A DNA stretch of 44,178 bases from CAZQHK01 sp964593455 (GTDB taxonomy: Bacteria; Muiribacteriota; CAYSPT01): assembly GCA_964593455.1 (NCBI GenBank), contig CAZQHK010000035.1, positions 1-44,178 of the forward strand. The letters are read 5' to 3'. Shown piece after piece: positions 1 through 6,124 of this stretch. Numbering within the stretch: the first letter of the stretch is position 1; every line of letters begins with the position of its first letter. The translations under genes were made by a program, and so were the position numbers. The notes under the pieces were generated by a model. The model had not been told where the DNA came from and made no database searches. It saw only the letters and a program-made list of their open reading frames with translations.

Positions 1-1275
1 GATGAAGGCTTTGTCCCGCCGGGTGCAGTGGAAGGTTCCCACGATACCCGAGAACCGCTCACCTTTCGAAGAGGTGACTGAAAAAGATTGGTAAAGCAGT
101 CGGTGTCCCGCTTTCTCGGTGTCCATTACCCTGCCCGCCTGGTAATTCCTGGCCAACGGGGTTTTCAACGTTTCCTTCAGGCCTTTGTTTAAAGCCGCCT
201 CGAGATCGAACCGGACGGTCTTGATCCAGGCAATGCTGAACATGTTGAAGGTCAGACCCTGTTTGTTGTCTTTTCCACCTTTGATCTCTCCGGAAGCGTC
301 GTTGGGGTGCTTTTCCAGTAAACCTATCTCCTTGAGAAAGTAGCCCGCCGGGTAGGTGAAAGAAAACCCGTAACGGGAAAATTCCTTCAAGCTCCGCTTA
401 TCTGTCAGGTCCGTATCCTGCCCGGGAACAACCTTCTTCCTGGCAATAAGCTCGGTGACTCTGTGGCGGGCGGCTCGGGTAATCGTTCCTAGCGCCCGTA
501 TAAGGGCCACGTTGGTCATCTTGTTCAACCATCTCGATTCCCTGGTATTGAGAAACTCGACATACTCTGACAAATTTTCATCGGAGAACGACCGGTAGGT
601 GAAGAGAAACGACAACAGGATATTCGAGGAAGCGGTCCGTTTCAGCTCCGCTTTTTTCGCGGCAATTATCCGCATCAGTTCTTCCCTGTCATGTCGTTCA
701 TCAGAAGGCAGGACGGAATTTACCGCGAAGGCCACACTCCTGAAACAAGCCAGTGGTATGGTGACTGCGTACTCGCCGGCCTCAGTAGCCTGGCTGAACC
801 GTTCAAATAACTCCAATCGCGCCGGTGAAGGCGGCGTAAAGTGCAATCGCTGAGAAAACCTGATCATGTCAGCCATGGCATTATCATCGCCGGCGGCCGA
901 CACGAGATTCGTTCCCCTGCTGACCAGCGGTGTTTGAGCAGCTTCGAGAAGAGTTTGCAGGTACTCCCGCTCGGCGCTGCGATCCAGGTAATCCACCAGC
1001 AACGGGTAGAGTATATCAGCACTGTAACATTCCCCGATGACCTCCCGAATGACGGTAAAATCACCAGGTTTAAAACCGGCCCTGAATTCCGCCAGGTAAA
1101 GATCAACCAATGGCGAGACAACTTCCATCTGTTCTTTAACGTAATACGCTTTCATTACTTCGCGGACGAGGTTTTTCGTTACACCACGCGCCGGAAAAAG
1201 ACTGATCATCAGGCCCTCAAGCACCAGTGCAACTGCCATAATCAGCAGTTTTTTTCGGTTTATAACCATGAGCAT
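1..1275 (-). CDS. uncharacterised membrane-anchored/exported protein, 3' end cut by window edge
   Basis: An open frame of 425 codons runs from an ATG at 1275 to base 1 without a stop, so the C-terminus lies outside the window. A strong ribosome binding site (GAGGAGG, 1284-1290) sits 8 bases before this ATG, and an extended -10 lies further upstream. The N-terminus is basic then hydrophobic (about residues 5-30), reading as an uncleaved anchor or signal peptide. The rest is soluble, charged and largely helical. Near residue 310 there is a segment with aromatic residues and FSFTYPAGYF, reminiscent of the start of small alpha/beta lipoprotein-type domains, but I cannot name a family. It diverges from the outer-membrane barrel gene at 1438. 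That it is a gene is well supported; its function is unknown. Confidence 0.8.
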   Translation of the reverse strand, partial: MLMVINRKKLLIMAVALVLEGLMISLFPARGVTKNLVREVMKAYYVKEQMEVVSPLVDLYLAEFRAGFKPGDFTVIREVIGECYSADILYPLLVDYLDRSAEREYLQTLLEAAQTPLVSRGTNLVSAAGDDNAMADMIRFSQRLHFTPPSPARLELFERFSQATEAGEYAVTIPLACFRSVAFAVNSVLPSDERHDREELMRIIAAKKAELKRTASSNILLSFLFTYRSFSDENLSEYVEFLNTRESRWLNKMTNVALIRALGTITRAARHRVTELIARKKVVPGQDTDLTDKRSLKEFSRYGFSFTYPAGYFLKEIGLLEKHPNDASGEIKGGKDNKQGLTFNMFSIAWIKTVRFDLEAALNKGLKETLKTPLARNYQAGRVMDTEKAGHRLLYQSFSVTSSKGERFSGIVGTFHCTRRDKAFI

Positions 1276-1306
1276 AGTTGTGTCCTCCTCGATAGTAAAT
1301 ATCTGC

Positions 1307-1315
1307 ATTATATCA
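1307..1315 (-). promoter_or_regulatory. extended -10 promoter for the gene starting at 1275
   Basis: On the minus strand TATAAT (1307-1312) is preceded by TG plus one base, giving the extended -10 form TGNTATAAT. No good -35 is visible, as is normal for extended -10 promoters. It lies about 30 bases before the GTG/ATG region and just upstream of the GAGGAGG site. Confidence 0.55.
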
Positions 1316-1373
1316 ATGTGGGGTGCAAATCGGCAAAGACACCGGTAGCACAAGTAGTCAAGTAGTACAGAAG

Positions 1374-1403
1374 TTGCATCTATCAGGCTTCATTCGTTAT
1401 AAT
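1374..1403 (+). promoter_or_regulatory. sigma-70-like promoter for the barrel gene at 1438
   Basis: A perfect TATAAT (1398-1403) lies 35 bases before the ATG, with a weak TTGCAT -35 (1374-1379) 18 bases upstream. It is back to back with the minus-strand promoter at 1307-1315, so the 160-base gap is a divergent promoter region. Confidence 0.5.
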
Positions 1404-1437
1404 TAGTTGAGTGGGAAATTATCCGGAGGTGCTGGTC

Positions 1438-2022
1438 ATGAAAAGCAAGAATTTGATGATACTGTTGGTCTACCTGTGCATGCTTGGTTTTACTATTCCG
1501 GCCTTTCCGGCCTTCGCCGATTCATTGCAATCCGAAGGGAAAAAGGTCCATTTTAAGGTTACCGGAGGATACTATATAGCAGAGGACGGAGACCTGGATG
1601 ACGGAATAGTTTTCGGAATGGGCTTTTCGTATAAGCTGAAAGACCGGCACTGGCTTATCCTGCAGACCGAAATTGTTACCTGTGACATCAAGAACACCTT
1701 GTATGAAGCGGATTTTACCAAACTGCATCTCACCTACTTCGTCCATCCTCGGGAAGGCAAAAAAATCATTAAAGGTCTGCCCACCCAGCTTTATTTCGGC
1801 GGCGGCCTGACGCTGACCAACGCCAACTACCCGATCGTCTTGACCGATCCCGGCAAAGACACGCCTCTCAACCTCGGTTTCAATGTCACCGCCGGTTTAA
1901 ACATCAACGACCTGGTAAACCTCGAACTGCGCTACGAGATCATGGACGACGAGAATCTCGGCGCCGGCAAAGGCGTCCTGGAAATGGGCGGGATTACCGG
2001 CACACTCCAGGTCCAGTTCTAA
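1438..2022 (+). CDS. small outer-membrane beta-barrel protein
   Basis: The product is 194 residues. A cleavable signal peptide is clear: MKSKN, a hydrophobic core, then PAFADS with a likely AxA-type cut near residue 24. The mature part alternates polar and hydrophobic residues, is rich in Gly and aromatics (GGYY, GMGFSYKL, YFGGGLTL), and ends LQVQF with the terminal Phe expected of a BAM-assembled strand. Size and pattern fit an 8-stranded OmpA/OmpW-like barrel, but I see no family signature. I chose the ATG at 1438 over an in-frame GTG at 1411 because CGGAGGTG sits just before it and the 1411 start would put extra residues ahead of the signal peptide. It stands alone, with its own promoter. 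Confidence 0.85.
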   Translation: MKSKNLMILLVYLCMLGFTIPAFPAFADSLQSEGKKVHFKVTGGYYIAEDGDLDDGIVFGMGFSYKLKDRHWLILQTEIVTCDIKNTLYEADFTKLHLTYFVHPREGKKIIKGLPTQLYFGGGLTLTNANYPIVLTDPGKDTPLNLGFNVTAGLNINDLVNLELRYEIMDDENLGAGKGVLEMGGITGTLQVQF

Positions 2023-2114
2023 CCCGGCTATTTCACAGGTTAGACATCCAACTCAAAGGTAGGGCAAATATCTGTTCATAACTTATTATTCTAAAGAAAA
2101 GGTAGGTGGGGATC

Positions 2115-2327
2115 ATGAACAAGAAGAATCTTTCAGACATTGTTTCAGAGAACACTGGTCTTGCAAAGAAAGAAACTCAGTGCTTTGTGAATAGTGCGAT
2201 AAACGTAATGATCAATTCACTGGGTAAGGGCGCGAAAGTTCAACTAACTGGTTTTGGAACATTTAGTGTTCTTTCCAGGAAGGCCAAGAAGGGTATAAAT
2301 CCAGTGACCAAAGCCGAATTTTTCTGA
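2115..2327 (+). pseudogene. HU/IHF-family DNA-binding protein, C-terminally truncated
   Basis: The 70-residue frame starts MNKKNLSDIVSENTGL, continues with the typical helices, and reaches GFGTFSV followed by KKGINPVTK, a clear HU/IHF family match through the first beta strands. HU proteins are about 90 residues; here the frame ends just after the NPVTK turn with AEFF and a stop. The rest of the DNA-binding arm and the C-terminal helix (KIPA...FKAGKAL in the family) are absent, and I could not find them in the other plus-strand frames downstream. The start is preceded by AGGTGGGG. Loss of arm and dimer helix should abolish normal function, so I call it a remnant. A short functional variant is less likely. 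The 220 bases after it (2328-2546) hold no gene I can support. Confidence 0.65.
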
Positions 2328-2546
2328 AAGCTCCACTACCCTTCTCGCCGCTTGTCGCAGGTGGCTTGACCGATGGCGTGGAGGACGTTGTCAGTGGTTC
2401 CTTAAAAATTTCCGGCACAGGTTCCGGTTCTGATATTTCGGGCTTAATTTCCCTAACACGGCGCTGCTCAACCATTTTGCCAAGCGCGAACCAGACAATT
2501 GTAAAACTATTGATAGTGCGAAATTAGGGAACGTTTGGGAATTCTG

Positions 2547-2819
2547 TTAAGTCCTTTTAGAAACCTTTGAATATACTTCTTTTCTGTGGCTGATTTTCAG
2601 AATGATAATTTCATCTTTTTCAATTTTGAAGATGACTCGGTAATCGCCCACCCTCAATTTCCTGTATCCGTGGAGGCCTCTCTTTAATGGTAATCCATAC
2701 TTGAAAGGATCTTGCAACAGTCTTGATTCAATGGCTTTACGGATTCTGGTCTTGATATTTTGCGGAAGAGGCTTTAAATCATCGACAATTTTTTGATGAT
2801 ATAAGAGTTTGTAATGCAT
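2547..2819 (-). CDS. RelE/StbE-type type II toxin, mRNA interferase-like
   Basis: The 90-residue product has the RelE/ParE superfamily pattern: a Y-L-Y-H start, helices around DDLKPLPQNIKTRIRKAI, then GLPLKRGLHGYRKLRVGDYRVIFKI and a C-terminal basic strand with SHRKEVYSK. The GxRKLRVGDYRVIF core is highly characteristic. Family members cleave ribosome-bound mRNA (RelE type) or poison gyrase (ParE type); the conserved R-x-G-D-Y-R core and terminal H-R-x-x-x-Y favour the RelE/StbE branch. Its ATG overlaps the antitoxin stop by one base (TAATG), so the pair is translationally coupled. It lies in an AT-richer patch between gene remnants, consistent with horizontal acquisition. Confidence 0.85.
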   Translation of the reverse strand: MHYKLLYHQKIVDDLKPLPQNIKTRIRKAIESRLLQDPFKYGLPLKRGLHGYRKLRVGDYRVIFKIEKDEIIILKISHRKEVYSKVSKRT

Positions 2820-3046
2820 TACTTCCAGATTTCTTCGTGTGATAGCGCCTGTTTTTTCTTGAAAGTTTTCTCTCTCTCGCTGGCAACAGTGTCCCAGTAA
2901 AGATCCTCGTGGAGTTCCAGCGCTTCTCTAATCAGGTCACGTGCTTTCAAAGAAAGAGAGATACCTTCATGTTTAGCCAATTTCTGCAAAGTTTGATATA
3001 AAGACGGTTCCAACACAACGTTTAGCCTGGGATTCTTGGTTGGCAC
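2819..3046 (-). CDS. ribbon-helix-helix-type antitoxin of the RelE-like pair
   Basis: The product is 75 residues from the GTG at 3046, or 80 from an ATG at 3061. The N-terminal RLNVVLEPSLYQTLQKLAKHEGISLSLKARDLIREAL is a ribbon-helix-helix pattern: a beta strand followed by two helices, used to bind operator DNA as a dimer. The acidic/basic tail (from about residue 45) would wrap the toxin. I prefer the GTG because GGAGGTG (3053-3059) is well spaced for it, whereas the ATG at 3061 overlaps that site. A still more upstream TTG frame start is actually the promoter -35 box. It should neutralise the downstream toxin and autorepress the operon through the near-palindrome at the -10. Confidence 0.8.
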   Translation of the reverse strand: MPTKNPRLNVVLEPSLYQTLQKLAKHEGISLSLKARDLIREALELHEDLYWDTVASEREKTFKKKQALSHEEIWK

Positions 3047-3065
3047 TTTCTTCACCTCCATATTT

Positions 3066-3094
3066 AGTGTATCACTTATGATGAACCTTGTCAA
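3066..3094 (-). promoter_or_regulatory. toxin-antitoxin promoter with overlapping operator-like palindrome
   Basis: TTGACA (3089-3094) and TACACT (3066-3071) are separated by exactly 17 bases on the minus strand, a strong sigma-70 layout. AGTG-ATA-CACT, a perfect 4-base inverted repeat with 3-base spacer, overlaps the -10, where a ribbon-helix-helix antitoxin would be expected to bind for autorepression. Confidence 0.7.
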
Positions 3095-3099
3095 TGTTT

Positions 3100-3450
3100 C
3101 TATTCAAACTCAACCTGGAAAACCTCAAGCAGAGTTTTAGATATTGATGAGTTCGGGGACGTAAACACGACGTTGAAACTTTTCTGGCTGAAATCAACGA
3201 CCAAGCCGAGCATTGGCACAATCGCAATGGCCCACAGGTAGCCGCGATACGCCCAACCTCCGGTGTTTATTTCGACGGTTTCCACGGCTGCCTTCCGGTT
3301 TTTCTTGTGCGCCCGCGTCATTCGCCAAAAATCTGCGAAGAGATACGGGACCGCCTGCCAAACACCAAACAGACTGCTGAAGATTGCACTCCAAGCCCCG
3401 ACGAGAAATGTCCATTTGCAGATTGGGCCGAGTGATTTTATTGGAACCGG
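3100..3450 (-). pseudogene. 3' remnant of a membrane-protein gene, no start codon
   Basis: An open frame of 116 codons runs from just after an in-frame TGA at 3451-3453 to a TAG at 3100. It has protein-like composition: hydrophobic WTFLVGAWSAIF...VWQAVPYLF, a basic stretch (MTRAHKKNRK), then GYLWAIAIVPMLGLVVDF, ending in a polar tail. This reads as two membrane segments with a basic cytoplasmic loop. The first Met is at 3321, after the first hydrophobic segment, and there is no ribosome binding site for it. I infer that the 5' part of the gene has been lost. It abuts the stop of the transglutaminase gene at 3456 and may mark a rearrangement junction. The parent family is not recognisable to me. 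Confidence 0.45.
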
Positions 3451-3455
3451 TCAAC

Positions 3456-5111
3456 TTACTCCTCAATCGGTTTCGACTGCCAGCGGATAAAGAAATAGTC
3501 TGCCCGGGAGCACTCACCGTCGCAGCGCATGAGCGGTTCCTCCAGGTAATATTTCTGGGCCAGCGGCGACGTGAGATCACGGCCGAACCCGCACACGAAA
3601 AGCCGGTCGTTAAACGTTCCGAACGACCGGTACTTGGTGATGGGATGCGTTCCCAGGACCGGCAGCGACATGAACCGGCTGGTGTCGGCTGGTATCCAGC
3701 CATAGTCCGGGATATACACCTCCGGCAGCTCATGGTCCAGGTACCCCAGGCGGCTGTCGTCTTTCCAGAGTGAAAAGCCGACGATGCTGCGGCACGGCAG
3801 GCCCGCAGCCTGGCAGAGTGCGATATAAATAGTGGTGTGGTTACCGCAGCTTCCCCTGCTCTGTTCCAATATCTTCAGGCTGCTCAGGCTCATGTAGGGC
3901 AGGATATACCCGATCTTGTCTACCACGAAATCATAGATCTTCCTGGACATCCAGAAAGGATTTTGCTCTTCTCCAAGAACTTGGGCCACCTTCTCCCGAA
4001 GCATCTTCTCTTCGGTCTGGAACAGGTACTGGGCCCGTTTGAGCACTTCCTTGACGGTCTCATCTCCCCCGGTCTTCATCTCTGAAAAGAGATATCGGTT
4101 CCTGACCTTGGCGGGTACGTCGCCGAGAGAGCCTACCCGGTGAGGATACACGTGCCAGGCGACGTCGAACGTATCCACATCGAACGAGATACAGGTCTCC
4201 CGCTCCCGGTTGGGGCCGATGTTTTGCAGCCGGTGAAGAACCGTTTCACCACCCTGTCCTTCCCACTGCAGCGGATAACGATCGTCCGGCTCAGGTGTCA
4301 CCGTCACCGGCCCGAGCATCCGTTGATTGACATAATCGAAGGGGAGACTCTGGGAAAAATCCAGGTTTTTGATCGTCCCGGGCCCGTTGTTCCGGTGGCT
4401 GTTCACAATCTCCACATGGGAGCGGCGGCCTCCCGATCTGGTGAAAGGAACCGACCGGTCGAGAGCATAGGTGAGCAGCGTGTTATCTTTCAGGTCAAGT
4501 GTCCACACCCGATCCTCGGTTACCGCCAGGCTTGACGGTGTGGAGACATCGGGTAATTCATACGAGGTAATAATTTGCCCGTTCAAAGGATCGAGGACTA
4601 AAAGCTCACAGCCCTCCACGTCCAGGGTCCAGAGATAGCGGCCGTCGTGACACAGACCCCGGCATGAGTAGAGCGGCGCCTCGAAGGTCTCGAACTTGAT
4701 CCGGCGGGGAAACTTCACCACCGTGATAAGATTGTTGGCAACCGTAAAAAAGGGCTGATCGGGTGTGATAAGCCAGAGCGTGTCCTGATGATAAGCCAGT
4801 CCCAGGTAAGGACTGAGCACTCCTTCTACCTGGCCGAAAAATTGGCAGTCACTCGAATCGAGCCGGCGTTTGTACAGGTTTAACGTAACCTCGTCATATT
4901 CCCACAGGTACTCCCCGTCCCAACTGATGGTCTGAGGCCGGCGCGATGTTGCTTCCATCGTTTTCTTCACCCGGCCGGTTTCATAATCTATCAGCAGAAG
5001 CTGAGCCTGCTCGATATCGGCTACCCAGACACCGTCCCGGTGAAAGGCTACCGAAGCCGGTTTTTTCGAAGATAAATCGACTTTATGGAGCAGCCTGAGA
5101 GCGTGCGACAT
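3456..5111 (-). CDS. transglutaminase-like protein with N-terminal beta-propeller-like repeats
   Basis: The product is 551 residues. Residues about 1-220 contain repeated VWVADIE, YLWTLDVEG, VWTLDLKDN motifs typical of propeller blades. The C-terminal part is a transglutaminase/protease-like core: Cys422 in RGSCGNHT, His460 in DHELPEVYIPDYGW and Asp476 in PADTS form the expected Cys-His-Asp triad. No signal peptide is visible, so it is probably cytoplasmic unless exported by another route. The frame extends to a GTG at 5162, but the ATG at 5111 has GGAAGGCGGG upstream, so I chose it. It follows the PilN-like gene by 81 bases and is probably co-transcribed. The activity could be peptide cleavage, amide formation or hydrolysis; the substrate is unknown. 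Confidence 0.8.
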   Translation of the reverse strand: MSHALRLLHKVDLSSKKPASVAFHRDGVWVADIEQAQLLLIDYETGRVKKTMEATSRRPQTISWDGEYLWEYDEVTLNLYKRRLDSSDCQFFGQVEGVLSPYLGLAYHQDTLWLITPDQPFFTVANNLITVVKFPRRIKFETFEAPLYSCRGLCHDGRYLWTLDVEGCELLVLDPLNGQIITSYELPDVSTPSSLAVTEDRVWTLDLKDNTLLTYALDRSVPFTRSGGRRSHVEIVNSHRNNGPGTIKNLDFSQSLPFDYVNQRMLGPVTVTPEPDDRYPLQWEGQGGETVLHRLQNIGPNRERETCISFDVDTFDVAWHVYPHRVGSLGDVPAKVRNRYLFSEMKTGGDETVKEVLKRAQYLFQTEEKMLREKVAQVLGEEQNPFWMSRKIYDFVVDKIGYILPYMSLSSLKILEQSRGSCGNHTTIYIALCQAAGLPCRSIVGFSLWKDDSRLGYLDHELPEVYIPDYGWIPADTSRFMSLPVLGTHPITKYRSFGTFNDRLFVCGFGRDLTSPLAQKYYLEEPLMRCDGECSRADYFFIRWQSKPIEE

Positions 5112-5192
5112 TTTCCCGCCTTCCCCGTACAATTCCATTGGAACGCCGACTACCACGGACACATTCTAAGAGGTTTAATTCTTTGTTGCAAG

Positions 5193-6044
5193 TCAGTCTT
5201 CCACGACGATGTCGGAGTACGCTTCCATGGTGCCGTCAGGTGTTGTAACAACAACTTTTCCCCGGCCCTGCCTGAGCCCGAAGAACAAACCCGTGTTCTT
5301 TATTACCCCGATGGCTTCCGGCGTCAGAGTCCACGTCAGCCACCTTCTTTGTATCTTGATGTCATCTCCCACGACATTCTCTCCATAGACATCGAATTGC
5401 TGGCTTATACCGCTGACTTTATTGATCGATGAAGGCACTACTTTCAGCCGCACCACCGGCGCGTATTCAAACTTTATTTCAAAGGATACTAGCGGTGTTT
5501 TCTCTCCATCGAGAATCTTTTCATAAACCAACCGGACGTTCTGGCAGTCCATTGATTTCTGCAGTCCCGACCATAGGTTATTTACTTCTTTATGCGAGAC
5601 CGTCCGGCCCTGGATTGTGAACTCAGGGGTCTTCCCGGTAAGAAGTAGTTCAAGCCCTTCTATCCATATTTTTTCCGGCATGACATTTTCAAGGTACTCG
5701 AATAAATCCGACCACCGCACCGGTTGGCCCCCCATGAACGTACTGATGAAATCAGACCTGTTCTTCAGATCACGAATCATCTCCTCGGGGATAAGAAGCT
5801 CTTCTATCTTTTTCTTGATCCGGCTGATCTGTCCGGCCGTATCACTGTTCTCCGGGTCGTAAGACGGACTGGGACCCTCGATTACTATCCGGCTGTCTTT
5901 AAGCCAATTGAGAGCAAAGAACGGATCGGCGGCGACCAGGCAGGCAAATAATACGGCCATGACATAGATAGCAGGCCGGTTCCGTATCAGACCACTATAC
6001 CTGCCCGGATTACTATTCACGGTTTCTTTTATGGTTCTGTTCAC
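5193..6044 (-). CDS. PilN-like single-pass membrane protein with C-terminal Ig-like domain
   Basis: The product is 283 residues from a GTG at 6044. A short basic N-terminus precedes one membrane helix (AIYVMAVLFACLVAADPFF, about residues 25-43). Then come a charged, probably coiled segment (about 65-95) and a domain with WSDLFEYLENVMPEKIWIEGLEL, the pattern of PilN/fimbrial-assembly proteins. The C-terminal about 75 residues (VVPSSINKVSG to VVVTTPDGTMEAYSDIVV) resemble a bacterial Ig-like (Big_2-type) domain. PilN normally lines up with PilM and PilO in type IV pili or type II secretion, but neither is present here, so the pilus role is only inferred. The start is fixed by a good promoter whose -35 coincides with an upstream TTG at 6113, ruling out that longer start. 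Confidence 0.65.
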   Translation of the reverse strand: MNRTIKETVNSNPGRYSGLIRNRPAIYVMAVLFACLVAADPFFALNWLKDSRIVIEGPSPSYDPENSDTAGQISRIKKKIEELLIPEEMIRDLKNRSDFISTFMGGQPVRWSDLFEYLENVMPEKIWIEGLELLLTGKTPEFTIQGRTVSHKEVNNLWSGLQKSMDCQNVRLVYEKILDGEKTPLVSFEIKFEYAPVVRLKVVPSSINKVSGISQQFDVYGENVVGDDIKIQRRWLTWTLTPEAIGVIKNTGLFFGLRQGRGKVVVTTPDGTMEAYSDIVVED

Positions 6045-6083
6045 GTCGGGTCTCCAGCATCCTCTTACACCGAATGTCTTCTT

Positions 6084-6113
6084 AGTATACCTTTTTGAAA
6101 GAAACTGGTACAA
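6084..6113 (-). promoter_or_regulatory. promoter for the PilN-like gene
   Basis: TTGTAC (6108-6113) and TATACT (6084-6089) are 18 bases apart on the minus strand. This gives a 5' leader of about 35 bases to the GTG at 6044, preceded by GGAG. It overlaps the divergent promoter of the kinase gene. Confidence 0.6.
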
Positions 6114-6114
6114 T
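6106..6114 (+). promoter_or_regulatory. extended -10 promoter for the giant kinase gene
   Basis: TG-G-TACAAT (6106-6114) matches an extended -10. Transcription would begin around 6121, only a few bases before the ATG at 6125. A second possibility is TTGAAA (6095-6100) with CATAAT (6118-6123), 17 bases apart, which would start even closer to the ATG. Either predicts an mRNA with almost no leader. Confidence 0.4.
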
Positions 6115-6124
6115 TTACATAATT

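Noticed and set aside
841..1365. Plus-strand open frame of 174 codons
   Set aside because: It is antisense to the minus-strand partial gene 1-1275, which has a good ribosome binding site and promoter; the plus-strand translation has no family-like pattern.
2263..2475. Minus-strand 70-codon proline-rich frame
   Set aside because: No ribosome binding site, no recognisable pattern, and it overlaps the end of the HU remnant on the other strand.
3194..3733. Minus-strand 179-codon frame
   Set aside because: It overlaps the 3' end of the transglutaminase gene in another frame, with an Arg/Ser-rich composition typical of a shadow frame.
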